In this document: piece by piece, positions 7,039-14,629 of the stretch
How the letters are laid out: each line of letters begins with the position of its first letter
Numbering within the stretch: position 1 is the stretch's first letter
Source: Avoscillospira sp045652125
GTDB taxonomy: Bacteria; Bacillota; Clostridia; Oscillospirales; Oscillospiraceae
Reading direction: 5' to 3'
Assembly (NCBI GenBank): GCA_045652125.1
Contig: JAZRTT010000009.1
Span: 1-17,174 of the forward strand
DNA length: 17,174 nucleotides
The notes under the pieces: generated by a model
Databases searched by the model: none
What the model saw: only the letters and a program-made list of their open reading frames with translations
Told to the model about the DNA's origin: nothing
Translations under genes and position numbers: made by a program

Positions 7039-7076
7039 AAAAATCCCCCCGATGCCCAGCATCAGGGGGATTTTTT
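7038..7076. terminator. Bidirectional terminator between trxB and the YeiH-family gene
   Basis: ATCCCCCCGATGC (7043-7055), loop CCA, and GCATCAGGGGGAT (7059-7071) form a stem with one mismatch. It is flanked by an A-run before and TTTTTT after, so it can serve both convergent genes. Confidence 0.9.
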
Positions 7077-7082
7077 ACGTTT

Positions 7083-8111
7083 TTACACGATACCCATGGC
7101 AACTTCCACAAGGAATGCAACGATGACGACCAATGCAGAAATAATAAAGCCGTGGATCATGGGCCGGATACCGGACTTTTTCATGCTGGCAAAGGAGGTA
7201 TTGAGGCCGATGGCCGCAAGGGCACAGACCATTAAAAACTTACTGGATGCCTTGGTGAAGGCCACCACTTCTCCGGGAATATAAAGGATGCTGGCAGCAA
7301 CCGCCATGGCAAGGAAGCCGAGAATGAACCAGGGAAAGATCTTTTTGATGCTGAAATTGGCCTTCAGATCTCTGCCGTCGGCATGGTTGGCCATGGCTTC
7401 CTTTCGTTTCAGCCGAAGCTGAATCAGGGCAAAAACGATGACCGTGGGAATGATGGAAAGAGTCCGGGTCAGCTTCACCATGGTGGCAAAGTCGCCTGCG
7501 CCTTCGGAGAAGGCATAGCCTGTGGCCACTACGGAGGAGGTATCGTTGACCGCCGTGCCGGCCCAGATGCCAAAGGCCTGATCGGTCATGCCCAGGGCTC
7601 TGCCCATAATGGGGAACAGCACGATCATGGCCATATCAAACAGGAAAGTGGCAGACATGGCATAGGCCACATCGTTGTCATCGGCATCGATGGTAGGGGC
7701 AATGGCTGCAATGGCCGAGCCGCCGCAGATGCCCGTTCCGGCAGAGATCAGATTGCTGAGCTTCCAGTTGAGGCCCAGGGCTTTTCCGATAAAATATCCG
7801 CCGCCGAAGCAGGTCAAAAGGGTAAATACCATGACCGTCAGGGACATTTTCCCCACATGCAGGATAGTGGTGATATTCAGGGACAAGCCAAGGAGAATAA
7901 TGGCAAATTTCAAAATCTTCTTGGAGGTGAACTTCAGTCCGGAGGAAAAAACGCCGCCTCTGCGAACCAAGGGATTCAGAGCCATACCAATAAACATGGC
8001 GATCACCGCACCGCCGATCACATGAACGGGCAGCAGATTTTCGATCCAGCAGGCCATCGCCGCAACGGCAACAGACAGCAGGATCCCGGGAAATGTTTTG
8101 ATGATCTTCAT
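7083..8111 (-). CDS. yeiH: YeiH/UPF0324 family membrane transporter (putative sulfate exporter family)
   Basis: This 342-residue integral membrane protein has about ten hydrophobic helices. Family features visible include GGAVIAMFIGMALNP near the N-terminus, KFAIILLGLSLN, SAGTGICGGSAIAAIAP (a Gly-rich motif in mid-protein), IWAGTAVNDTSSVVA, and a C-terminal AAIGLNTSF. Databases label the family a putative sulfate exporter, but transport is poorly tested. ATG at 8111 was chosen because GGAGG (8117-8121 on the complement) lies 5 bases upstream. The 15 extra residues that could precede it include a second ATG overlapping this ribosome binding site and look unlikely. It is divergent from a LysR-type gene, the same arrangement as yeiH-yeiE in enterobacteria, so that regulator probably controls it. 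Confidence 0.87.
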   Translation of the reverse strand: MKIIKTFPGILLSVAVAAMACWIENLLPVHVIGGAVIAMFIGMALNPLVRRGGVFSSGLKFTSKKILKFAIILLGLSLNITTILHVGKMSLTVMVFTLLTCFGGGYFIGKALGLNWKLSNLISAGTGICGGSAIAAIAPTIDADDNDVAYAMSATFLFDMAMIVLFPIMGRALGMTDQAFGIWAGTAVNDTSSVVATGYAFSEGAGDFATMVKLTRTLSIIPTVIVFALIQLRLKRKEAMANHADGRDLKANFSIKKIFPWFILGFLAMAVAASILYIPGEVVAFTKASSKFLMVCALAAIGLNTSFASMKKSGIRPMIHGFIISALVVIVAFLVEVAMGIV

Positions 8112-8147
8112 AAAAGCCTCCATGTTGCATCCATAATTTTCTTCTTG

Positions 8148-8193
8148 ATTGTACACCCAAATATTGATAAAATAAAATTATTAAATCTTATGA
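8148..8193. promoter_or_regulatory. Overlapping divergent promoters of the YeiH-family and LysR-type genes
   Basis: On the minus strand a -10 TACAAT (8148-8153) faces the transporter, but no good -35 lies 17 bases upstream, as expected for an activator-dependent promoter. On the plus strand TTGATA (8164-8169), an 18-base spacer and TTATGA (8188-8193) could serve the regulator. The assignment is tentative in this AT-rich stretch. Confidence 0.4.
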
Positions 8194-8201
8194 ACTCATA
8201 A
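8188..8201. promoter_or_regulatory. Probable LysR-family operator
   Basis: TTATGA-AC-TCATAA is a perfect interrupted palindrome with the T-N11-A spacing typical of LysR-type sites. It lies between the divergent genes, about 50 bases upstream of the expected transporter transcription start, and overlaps the likely -10 of the regulator gene. That position fits activation of one gene and autorepression of the other. Confidence 0.55.
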
Positions 8202-8223
8202 ATTTTTGTAATGAGGTATTCCC

Positions 8224-9069
8224 ATGCTGGATTACAGGATCGAGACCTTTCTTACCCTTTACAAGGAAATGAACTACCGCAAAACCGCCGAACAGCTCCG
8301 TATGACCCAGCCCGGCGTGACCCAGCACATCCAATATCTGGAAAAGCACTACGGTGTCCGGCTGTTTACCTACGATGGCAAACAGCTTTGCAGAACACCG
8401 CAGGCAGAGGCTCTGAAACGCCACATTGACAGCGTTCTTGCCAAGGAACGCATTCTGGCAGAGGCCCTTGACCGACCCAAGGCCATCCATCTGGAAGTGG
8501 GTGCTACCAAGACCATCGGAGAATATGTCCTGAAGGATGCCTTGGAGCGTTATATCCGGTGCCCGGAGCATACCATCCAATTTGTCATCGACAACACCCA
8601 AACCCTCCTGCAGCTTCTGGAGGACGGTAAGCTGGATTTTGCGGTCATTGAAGGCGTGTTTGACAAACAAAAATACCCCCACCGCCTGTATAAAAAAGAG
8701 CGATTTGTGGGGATCTGCTCCAAAAATCATCCCTTTGCGGGAAAATCGGTCCCTTTGTCCCAAATTTTCGGGGAGACCATCCTTCTGCGAGAGCCCGGCT
8801 CCGGCACCCGACGGCTGTTGGAGCAGGCCATCCGGAACCTGGGCTATTCTCCCGACTGTTTCCGGCGGTCCATCAGCATCAGCAATTTTTCCGTGATTCG
8901 CGATCTGACGGCAAAAGGAACCGCCATCACCTTTGCCTATGCCCCTGTGGCAGAGGGTCGGGAGGACCTTGCTGTTTTCACGGTGCAGGACTTGGACATG
9001 ACCGGAGAATTCAACTTCGTATACTGCGATGAGGAGCTGGCAGAAGAAAAAATCAAATTGTTCTTCTAA
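8224..9069 (+). CDS. LysR-family transcriptional regulator (YeiE-like by context)
   Basis: This 281-residue protein has an N-terminal winged helix-turn-helix (about 3-60: YRIETFLTLYKEMNYRKTAE, then MTQPGVTQHIQYLEKHYGV) and a substrate-binding-type effector domain (about 90-281). LREPGSGTRRLLE in the effector half is typical of the CysB/YeiE/CbbR-like branch. The start at 8224 has GAGG (8213-8216) 7 bases upstream. It is divergent from the YeiH-family transporter gene, with a shared 112-base intergenic region holding a LysR-type palindrome. The transporter is the likely target. Enterobacterial YeiE occupies the same context and has been linked to sulfite sensing, but the ligand here cannot be read from sequence. 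Confidence 0.9.
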   Translation: MLDYRIETFLTLYKEMNYRKTAEQLRMTQPGVTQHIQYLEKHYGVRLFTYDGKQLCRTPQAEALKRHIDSVLAKERILAEALDRPKAIHLEVGATKTIGEYVLKDALERYIRCPEHTIQFVIDNTQTLLQLLEDGKLDFAVIEGVFDKQKYPHRLYKKERFVGICSKNHPFAGKSVPLSQIFGETILLREPGSGTRRLLEQAIRNLGYSPDCFRRSISISNFSVIRDLTAKGTAITFAYAPVAEGREDLAVFTVQDLDMTGEFNFVYCDEELAEEKIKLFF

Positions 9070-9085
9070 CGCCCCCTGTGGGGCG
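9070..9085 (+). terminator. Short GC hairpin after the LysR-type gene
   Basis: CGCCCC-CTGT-GGGGCG starts directly after the stop codon. No clear T-run follows, so it may be a weak or factor-dependent terminator. Confidence 0.4.
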
Positions 9086-9093
9086 GCCCTCCA

Positions 9094-9122
9094 TTGAAAT
9101 GACGGGATTTTTGTGGTACAAT
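9094..9122 (+). promoter_or_regulatory. Promoter of larE-larB-larC-PHP
   Basis: -35 TTGAAA (9094-9099), a 17-base spacer, and extended -10 TGGTACAAT with hexamer TACAAT (9117-9122). It is a near-consensus sigma-70 promoter 28 bases before the larE start. No operator-like repeat is obvious. Confidence 0.72.
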
Positions 9123-9150
9123 AAGGCAACTTTGATTTCGGGGTGATACT

Positions 9151-9882
9151 GTGACATTGGCAGCGTTTTTCCGGGAATATCCCAAAGCCGCGCTGGCCTT
9201 TTCCGGCGGCGTGGACAGCGCCTATCTGCTTTATGCCGCCCGGAAAGCCGGGGCAGATGTAAAGCCCTACTTCATACGCACCCCGTTTCAGCCCGACTTT
9301 GAACTGGCGGATGCCCAAAAGCTGGCACCGGAGCTGGTTATTCTGGAGCTGGATATCCTCCAATTCCCCAATGTGGCCAAAAATCCGGCCGATCGCTGCT
9401 ATCACTGCAAAAAACAGCTTTTTGACCGATTGAAGCAGCAGGCAATGGCCGACGGCTATGACGTTCTGCTGGACGGCACAAACGCCTCTGATCGATGGGA
9501 GGACCGACCGGGAATGAACGCCCTGAAAGAACTTGGCGTTTTATCCCCCCTGCGGCTGTGTGGATTGACCAAAGACGAGATTCGCCGCCTGTCCCGGGAT
9601 GCCGGACTGTTTACCTGGGACAAGCCGGCCTATGCCTGCCTTGCCACCCGGATCCCGTCAGGTACTGCCATTGACCGGGACACACTTTCCCGCATTGAAC
9701 TTGCAGAAGCTGCCCTTGCTCAACTGGGATACCGTGATTTTCGCGTGCGATTCTTCCATGGGGCAGCCAGAATCCAACTGCTCCAAAGCCAACTTCCTGT
9801 AACTCAAAACGACTATATCCGCATCCGGAAGGCAGTTGCACCTTATTTTGAACCGGTACTTCTGGATCTGGGAGGACGATAA
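9151..9882 (+). CDS. larE: ATP-dependent sacrificial sulfur transferase LarE
   Basis: LarE inserts the two sulfur atoms of the nickel-pincer nucleotide cofactor of lactate racemase. It has 243 residues, starting at GTG 9151 behind GGGGTGA (9140-9146). Visible features are the PP-loop SGGVDS (18-23), the RCYHCKK motif with C83 and C86, DGTNASD (108-114) and KPAYACLATRIPSG (158-171). C163 in the last motif sits where the L. plantarum enzyme has its sacrificial cysteine (C176). The [4Fe-4S]-dependent LarE type described in Thermotoga needs three cysteines clustered here. I see only one, so the self-sacrificing type is more likely. It is the first gene of larE-larB-larC, with larB starting two bases after the stop. 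Confidence 0.92.
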   Translation: MTLAAFFREYPKAALAFSGGVDSAYLLYAARKAGADVKPYFIRTPFQPDFELADAQKLAPELVILELDILQFPNVAKNPADRCYHCKKQLFDRLKQQAMADGYDVLLDGTNASDRWEDRPGMNALKELGVLSPLRLCGLTKDEIRRLSRDAGLFTWDKPAYACLATRIPSGTAIDRDTLSRIELAEAALAQLGYRDFRVRFFHGAARIQLLQSQLPVTQNDYIRIRKAVAPYFEPVLLDLGGR

Positions 9883-9883
9883 G

Positions 9884-10642
9884 ATGGAGCAAAAAGACTT
9901 GAAAACCCTGCTGCAGCAGGTGGCAGACGGAGATCTCTCCGTGGAAGAAGCTGTCAACCGCTTGAAAATTCAACCCTTTGAGGACCTGGGCTTTGCCAAG
10001 GTGGATCACCACCGGGCCCTGCGTCAGGGGATTCCGGAGGTCATCTATGGAGCCGGGAAAACCCCGGAGCAAATCGTTGCCATTGCCCGGGCAATGCAAA
10101 AACGGGGGCAGAAAAACGTTCTCATTACCCGTTTGGAGGCTCAAGCCGCAGAAATCATTCAAAAAGAGCTTCCCATCACCTACCACAAAGTAGGCAAAAT
10201 CGGCCTTTTGGGTGAAATACCTGCTCCTGACGGGGCTGGGCAGATCGTCATCGCCACCGGCGGCACCAGCGACCTGCCGGTAGCCGAAGAAGCCGCTCTC
10301 ACCGCAGAAGCGTTGGGCAACGATGTGCTTCGTCTGTATGACGTAGGTGTGGCAGGAATTCACCGGCTTTTGTCCCACGCCGAAGCCCTCACCAAGGCTC
10401 GGGTGGTCATTGCCATCGCAGGAATGGAAGGGGCCTTGGCCAGCGTCGTCGGCGGTCTGGTGGATTGTCCCGTCATCGCCGTTCCCACCAGCGTGGGCTA
10501 CGGTGCCGCTTTCGAGGGTCTTGCTGCTCTTTTGGCAATGCTCAACTCCTGTGCCAGCGGTGTCAGTGTGGTAAACATTGACAATGGCTTTGGCGCCGGA
10601 TTCCTTGCCAGCCGGATCAATCACATGGGGGTGAACAGATGA
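9884..10642 (+). CDS. larB: Nickel-pincer cofactor biosynthesis protein LarB
   Basis: LarB carboxylates and hydrolyses nicotinic acid adenine dinucleotide, the first step to the nickel-pincer nucleotide. The 252-residue protein has a helical N-terminal part (LQQVADGDLSVEEAVNRL) and a C-terminal PurE-like domain (about 119-250): ATGGTSDLPVAEEA, then VGYGAAFEGLAALLAML and NSCASGVSVVNIDNGFGAG. C223 in that last motif corresponds by position to the catalytic cysteine of characterised LarB. ATG 9884 has GGGAGG (9870-9875) 8 bases upstream, located in the end of larE. A longer version starting inside larE is not credible. The stop overlaps the larC start by four bases (ATGA), so translation is coupled. 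Confidence 0.93.
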   Translation: MEQKDLKTLLQQVADGDLSVEEAVNRLKIQPFEDLGFAKVDHHRALRQGIPEVIYGAGKTPEQIVAIARAMQKRGQKNVLITRLEAQAAEIIQKELPITYHKVGKIGLLGEIPAPDGAGQIVIATGGTSDLPVAEEAALTAEALGNDVLRLYDVGVAGIHRLLSHAEALTKARVVIAIAGMEGALASVVGGLVDCPVIAVPTSVGYGAAFEGLAALLAMLNSCASGVSVVNIDNGFGAGFLASRINHMGVNR

Positions 10643-11796
10643 AAACCCTTTATCTGGAATGTGAAATGGGTGCTGCCGGCGATATGCTTCTGGCCGCACT
10701 GCTGGAGCTCCTGCCGGATCGGGAAGGTTTTTTGCAGACCCTCAACAATCTGGGGCTTCCCGGTGTGCAGGTTACTGCCCAACCGACTGTCCGCTGCGGC
10801 ATCACCGGTACCCATGTGATCGTTACCGTTCACGGCCATGAAGAAGGTGACCGCCATGACCACCATCACAGTACTCTTGCAGAAATTCATCGCTGCATTG
10901 ATAACCTCCCTGTGTCTCAAACGGTCCGCAGCAATGCCAAAGCGGTCTATGACCGCATCGCTCAGGCAGAAAGCCGGGTCCATGGGCAGCCGGTGGAGCA
11001 GATCCACTTCCATGAAGTCGGTGCGTGGGATGCCGTCACCGATGTGGTCGGCGTATGTCTTGCTATGGAACTTCTGGCTCCGGAATACATCTGTGCCTCC
11101 CCTGTTCATGTAGGCTCCGGCCATGTGAAATGTGCTCATGGCCTCCTGCCGGTCCCTGCCCCTGCCACGGCTTTGCTGCTTCAGGGCGTCCCCATTTACG
11201 GCGGAGATGTCCGTGGTGAACTCTGCACGCCCACCGGAGCTGCCCTGCTGGCGCACTTTGCAGCCGACTTTGGCCCCATGCCCGTTATGGTTCAGGAAGC
11301 CGTCGGTTATGGCATGGGTACAAAAGAATTTGACCAGGTCAACTGTGTCCGGGCTTTCCAGGGAACCATGCGGGAAGCTTCGGAACAGATCACGGAGCTT
11401 TCCTGTAATCTGGACGATATGTCCCCGGAAGCCATCGGCTTTGCCATGGAAACCCTTTTTTCTTCCGGTGCGCTGGATGTTTATACCACAGCCATCGGCA
11501 TGAAAAAAAGCCGACCCGGTGTGATGCTCTGCTGCCTGTGCCGCCCTTCTGAAGAAGAAACCATGGTCCGTCTGCTGTTCCGCCATACCTCCACGCTGGG
11601 AATCCGCAAAACCGTCCATGACCGCTATGTCCTGTCCCGCACCGTTACGCCGATGCAAACCCCTTACGGAAGCATCCGGATAAAAGAAGCCGATGGCTGG
11701 GGTGTCTGCCGCAGGAAACCGGAATATGAGGATATTGCCCGGGCGGCGAAGGAACACCATGTCCCCCTTGACCGGATACTGGAAGCTCTGAAATAA
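10639..11796 (+). CDS. larC: Nickel insertion protein LarC (single uninterrupted ORF)
   Basis: LarC is the CTP-dependent nickel insertase that metalates the pincer cofactor. It has 385 residues starting with the conserved ECEMGAAGDMLLAALLEL. A His-rich stretch HGHEEGDRHDHHH (65-77) is a likely nickel-binding segment. Other family motifs are QIHFHEVGAWDAVTDVVG, SPVHVGSGHVKCAHGLLPVPAPA and NLDDMSPEAIGF at the start of the C-terminal nucleotide-binding half. In L. plantarum the protein is made by programmed frameshifting between larC1 and larC2; here the frame is continuous. It overlaps larB by four bases. larA, the racemase that uses the cofactor, is not in the window, so the client enzyme must be elsewhere. 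Confidence 0.94.
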   Translation: MKTLYLECEMGAAGDMLLAALLELLPDREGFLQTLNNLGLPGVQVTAQPTVRCGITGTHVIVTVHGHEEGDRHDHHHSTLAEIHRCIDNLPVSQTVRSNAKAVYDRIAQAESRVHGQPVEQIHFHEVGAWDAVTDVVGVCLAMELLAPEYICASPVHVGSGHVKCAHGLLPVPAPATALLLQGVPIYGGDVRGELCTPTGAALLAHFAADFGPMPVMVQEAVGYGMGTKEFDQVNCVRAFQGTMREASEQITELSCNLDDMSPEAIGFAMETLFSSGALDVYTTAIGMKKSRPGVMLCCLCRPSEEETMVRLLFRHTSTLGIRKTVHDRYVLSRTVTPMQTPYGSIRIKEADGWGVCRRKPEYEDIARAAKEHHVPLDRILEALK

Positions 11797-11814
11797 AAAC
11801 AAAGGAGTCCTCTT

Positions 11815-12633
11815 ATGGCAAACCCCTTTTTATCCTGCGTCCATACCCACACCCATTTCTGTGACGGGAAAGATGCCCCGGAACGGCTGGTTGAAAAAGC
11901 TCTGGAGCTTGGTTTTGTATCCCTTGGTTTTTCCGGCCACAGCCCTGTCGGCTGGGATCCATGGGCTATGACCGAAAAAAACCTGCCCCAATATATGGCA
12001 GAAATTCGCCGTCTGCAGAAGAAATATGACGGGCAATTGGAAATTCTGTTGGGTATCGAGCATGATTCTCTGGCAGGCCCTGTCTCTGCTGATTTTGAAT
12101 ACAGCATCGAATCGGTTCATGCCATTGTCATGCAGGGAGAGATCTGTTACATTGACTGGGACACGGAAAAAGTGCAGGCAGCCATCCAAACGTATTTTGG
12201 CGGAGATCCTTATGCCTATGCCAAAGCCTATTTCGCCGCCTGTGCCGCCGCCTATGAAAAAAGCAGCGCCCAAATCGTCGGCCATTTGGACCTGCTCACA
12301 AAGTTCAATGAACGATCGCCCATGCTGGATGAAACCGATCCCCGGTATCTCCGCGGCGCATTGGAGGCACTTGATGCGGCTCTGGCACGCGGCATGATAC
12401 CGGAAGTGAATACCGGTGCCATCTCCCGCGGTTACCGCACCACGCCTTATCCCGGAACAGCCATTCTGAAGCATCTGTTGGAGCGAAAAGCGGCGGTGGT
12501 CGTTACCAGCGACTGTCACGATGCCAACTACCTGAACTGTCACTACAAGGAAACTGCCGAGCTGCTCCGCAGTCTTGGTTTTACCTGCACCCTTCGCCTG
12601 CGAAAGGCCGGATGGGAAGAAGTGGGACTGTAA
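11815..12633 (+). CDS. PHP-domain phosphoesterase, HisJ/HisK (histidinol-phosphatase) family
   Basis: This 272-residue metal-dependent phosphoesterase matches HisK-type histidinol phosphatases in length and motif order: H10-T-H12-T-H14 with C16-D17-G18, GFSGHSP (38-44), GIEHD (80-84), VHAI (101-104), GHLDL (156-160), EVNTGA (197-202) and TSDCHD (231-236). These residues hold a trinuclear metal centre in the family. ATG 11815 has AAAGGAG 8 bases upstream. It follows larC by 18 bases with no terminator between, so it should share the lar transcript. No his genes are nearby, so histidine biosynthesis is only the default annotation. A role in the lar pathway is possible but unsupported beyond linkage. 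Confidence 0.85.
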   Translation: MANPFLSCVHTHTHFCDGKDAPERLVEKALELGFVSLGFSGHSPVGWDPWAMTEKNLPQYMAEIRRLQKKYDGQLEILLGIEHDSLAGPVSADFEYSIESVHAIVMQGEICYIDWDTEKVQAAIQTYFGGDPYAYAKAYFAACAAAYEKSSAQIVGHLDLLTKFNERSPMLDETDPRYLRGALEALDAALARGMIPEVNTGAISRGYRTTPYPGTAILKHLLERKAAVVVTSDCHDANYLNCHYKETAELLRSLGFTCTLRLRKAGWEEVGL

Positions 12634-12656
12634 CTCACGTTACAGCCCCACTTCTT
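12617..12656. terminator. Bidirectional terminator spanning the PHP gene stop codon
   Basis: AAGAAGTGGG (12617-12626) pairs with CCCACTTCTT (12647-12656), and CTGTAAC (12628-12634) with GTTACAG (12639-12645), around a TCAC loop and one internal mismatch. A T-run follows. The stem includes the PHP gene stop codon (12631-12633) and ends two bases before the stop of the convergent DUF975 gene. Confidence 0.85.
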
Positions 12657-12657
12657 T

Positions 12658-13350
12658 TTATATTTCCGGATCATTGTAAAATTGCTGCGTCTGCCGGCTT
12701 CTGCCGGTAACTTCCATATAGAATGCGGCATCTGCCGCATGCATGTAGGGCGTCAGCCACAGATTGCCGATGCCAAATGTCAGCACAGTCAAAAATGCCC
12801 AGCCCAAAAAGCTGAACTGCAGGCAGAACAGCCGCCATTTATTGCCCTTCATCAATCGTTTGGACTCCCGAATCGCATCCATTACCCTCAGTTCCGGGAA
12901 CTCTGCCATCAAATAAGGTACCATAGCATAGGCATAAGTGGCAATTATCCCAGGAATAATCAATAAAAGACTCCAGAGTGCAATAAACAAGCTCAAGGTC
13001 AAATTCATCAAAATCCCGGCACCCAACCGGTGAAATTGGGAAAACAAATCTCCGAACCGGGCTTCCTTCCCATTGATCAAGTTTAGGTTAAACTTGCACC
13101 AACCAAGTTGTATCACACCACCGATCATCAAAGCCAACAGAGTGCTGATAAAAAAAGCAGTCAGGACCCAAAGAAATACCTTCTGATTGACAAAGCTGAG
13201 GTAGCCGCTGCCATCTTCTGCCGCGCCGCTGCCTCCCGATACCCAAACACCGCCCATCAGCAAAGATGCCACAAACCCAACGGCAACCGATACGCCCCAT
13301 TTGCCCTTCAGGGACTGCCTTGCCCTTGCGCGAAAATCCGAAGCATACAT
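12658..13350 (-). CDS. DUF975 family integral membrane protein
   Basis: This 230-residue membrane protein has hydrophobic segments at about 19-38, 58-83, 111-146 and 171-205. The family pattern is visible: an N-terminal ARARQSLKGKWG, a central IIPGIIATYAYAMVPYLMAE, and ESKRLMKGNKWRLFCLQFSFLGW leading into the last helices. ATG at 13350 was chosen because AGGGAG lies about 10 bases upstream and the protein then begins with the family-typical MYASDFRARAR. A 56-residue extension would read through the promoter. It is divergent from the decarboxylase beta-subunit gene and convergent with the PHP gene. The family function is unknown; it may act at the membrane or envelope. Confidence 0.85.
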   Translation of the reverse strand: MYASDFRARARQSLKGKWGVSVAVGFVASLLMGGVWVSGGSGAAEDGSGYLSFVNQKVFLWVLTAFFISTLLALMIGGVIQLGWCKFNLNLINGKEARFGDLFSQFHRLGAGILMNLTLSLFIALWSLLLIIPGIIATYAYAMVPYLMAEFPELRVMDAIRESKRLMKGNKWRLFCLQFSFLGWAFLTVLTFGIGNLWLTPYMHAADAAFYMEVTGRSRQTQQFYNDPEI

Positions 13351-13378
13351 CACAGCGCCACTCCCTTTCTTTTTTTTC

Positions 13379-13407
13379 AGTATAGTATGAACACCTATAA
13401 AAAGCAA
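13379..13407 (-). promoter_or_regulatory. Promoter of the DUF975 gene
   Basis: On the minus strand: -35 TTGCTT (13402-13407), a 17-base spacer and -10 TATACT (13379-13384). Its -35 is part of an 11-base inverted repeat shared with the opposite promoter. Confidence 0.7.
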
Positions 13408-13439
13408 CGATATCCGGCTGCTGTTTGCCGTTGCTTTTT
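13399..13439. repeat. 11-bp inverted repeat carrying both divergent -35 elements
   Basis: AAAAAGCAACG (13399-13409) and CGTTGCTTTTT (13429-13439) are perfect inverse copies separated by 19 bases. Each contains the -35 hexamer TTGCTT of one divergent promoter. It may be a shared operator, or simply two similar promoters back to back. Confidence 0.65.
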
Positions 13440-13459
13440 TCTGAAATCTATGATATATT
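13431..13459 (+). promoter_or_regulatory. Promoter of the decarboxylase beta-subunit gene
   Basis: -35 TTGCTT (13431-13436), a 17-base spacer, and extended -10 TGATATATT with hexamer TATATT (13454-13459). The start codon follows 30 bases after the -10. Confidence 0.7.
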
Positions 13460-13489
13460 GAACTGGAAAATTTTAACTTGGAGGATCTT

Positions 13490-14614
13490 ATGAACGCGAT
13501 TATTGCCAATCTTTCCAATATTCAATGGCAGTTGTTGGTTATGTGGGTCATTGGTGGTATCCTGATCTATCTTGCCATTGCAAAAGATATGGAGCCCACC
13601 CTGCTGCTCCCCATGGGCTTCGGTGCCATTCTGGTCAACCTGCCCCTGCCTGTTCCCGGAGAAGGTATCCAGCACGTGTTGGATACGCTGTTTTCCATCG
13701 GTATCGACAATGCGGAACTCTTCCCCCTGCTGCTGTTCATTGGCATCGGTGCCATGATCGACTTCACTCCCCTGCTGACCAACCCCAAGCTGATGATTTT
13801 CGGTGCAGCAGCTCAGTTCGGCATCTTCTTCACTCTGGCTGCAGCCTCCCTGTTTGGCTATGATCTTCAGGATGCTGCCTCCATTGCCATCATCGGTGCA
13901 GCGGACGGCCCTACATCCATCTTTGTTGCCAAGGAACTGGGGTCCAAGTATCTGGGTGCCATCATGGTAGCTGCCTACTCTTATATGGCTCTGGTGCCGC
14001 TGGTACAGCCTCCCATTATTAAGCTCTGCACCACCAAGGCCGAGCGGAAGATCAAAATGGCCTACAACGGCAAGCCTGTCTCCCGTCTGACCAAGATTCT
14101 CTTCCCCATTGTAGTCACCGTCATCGTTGGTCTCTTTGCTCCCGACGCAGTTGCCCTGATCGGCTTTTTGATGTTTGGCAATCTGATTCGCGAGTGCGGT
14201 GTCCTGAACTCTCTGTCCGAAACTGCTCAGAAGGTTCTGGCCAATCTCATTACCATCCTCCTCGGCATTACCATTGCCTCCCAGATGAAGGCTGCCGATT
14301 TCCTCAATTTGGATACCCTGATCATCATTGGTCTGGGCCTGGTTGCCTTTATCTTTGATACATTTGGCGGTGTTATGGTCGCAAAGCTCATGAACCTCTT
14401 CCTGCCCAAAGACAAGAAGATCAACCCCATGATCGGTGCTGCCGGCATTTCCGCTTTCCCCATGTCTGCCCGTGTGGTGCACAAGATGGGTCTGGAGGAA
14501 GACAACCAGAACTTCCTGCTGATGCACTCTATCGGCGTCAATGTTTCCGGTCAGGTCGCTTCCGTCATTGCCGGCGGCTTGATTCTGACTCTGGTCAAAG
14601 CCATTCTCGGTTAA
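13490..14614 (+). CDS. Sodium ion-translocating decarboxylase beta subunit (OadB/GcdB/MmdB family)
   Basis: This is the membrane subunit that decarboxylates carboxybiotin and pumps sodium out of the cell. Its 374 residues match GcdB and MmdB lengths (OadB is longer). Many hydrophobic helices surround the catalytic loop IIGAADGPTSIF (134-145), where D139 corresponds to the essential aspartate of OadB (D203). MFGNLIRECGVL, GAAGISAFPMSARVV and the late NVSGQVASVIAGG with its conserved Asn and Ser are also present. ATG 13490 has GGAGG 5 bases upstream; a TTG four codons earlier overlaps that site and is rejected. No carboxyltransferase alpha subunit or biotin carrier lies in the window, so the substrate (glutaconyl-CoA, methylmalonyl-CoA or oxaloacetate) cannot be set. 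A 41-residue membrane peptide gene follows. Confidence 0.92.
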   Translation: MNAIIANLSNIQWQLLVMWVIGGILIYLAIAKDMEPTLLLPMGFGAILVNLPLPVPGEGIQHVLDTLFSIGIDNAELFPLLLFIGIGAMIDFTPLLTNPKLMIFGAAAQFGIFFTLAAASLFGYDLQDAASIAIIGAADGPTSIFVAKELGSKYLGAIMVAAYSYMALVPLVQPPIIKLCTTKAERKIKMAYNGKPVSRLTKILFPIVVTVIVGLFAPDAVALIGFLMFGNLIRECGVLNSLSETAQKVLANLITILLGITIASQMKAADFLNLDTLIIIGLGLVAFIFDTFGGVMVAKLMNLFLPKDKKINPMIGAAGISAFPMSARVVHKMGLEEDNQNFLLMHSIGVNVSGQVASVIAGGLILTLVKAILG

Positions 14615-14629
14615 TTGGAGGTATTCGTT

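Noticed and set aside
8188..9405. A 405-codon minus-strand frame across the LysR-type gene and the larE start
   Set aside because: It overlaps two well-supported plus-strand genes and a clear promoter. No family motifs are seen.
10833..10870. Possible frameshift or short tandem repeat at the His-rich segment of larC
   Set aside because: The frame is continuous through the segment with LarC motifs on both sides. His-rich metal-binding stretches are normal in nickel proteins.
9611..11802. Two long minus-strand frames (362 and 393 codons) opposite larE, larB and larC
   Set aside because: They are mirror images of the coding bias of the lar genes, whose motifs and ATGA coupling leave no doubt about the coding strand.
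13399..13440. Hairpin with T-run between the divergent DUF975 and decarboxylase genes read as a terminator
   Set aside because: Both flanking genes are transcribed away from it, and its arms are explained as the two -35 elements, so termination has no evident substrate.
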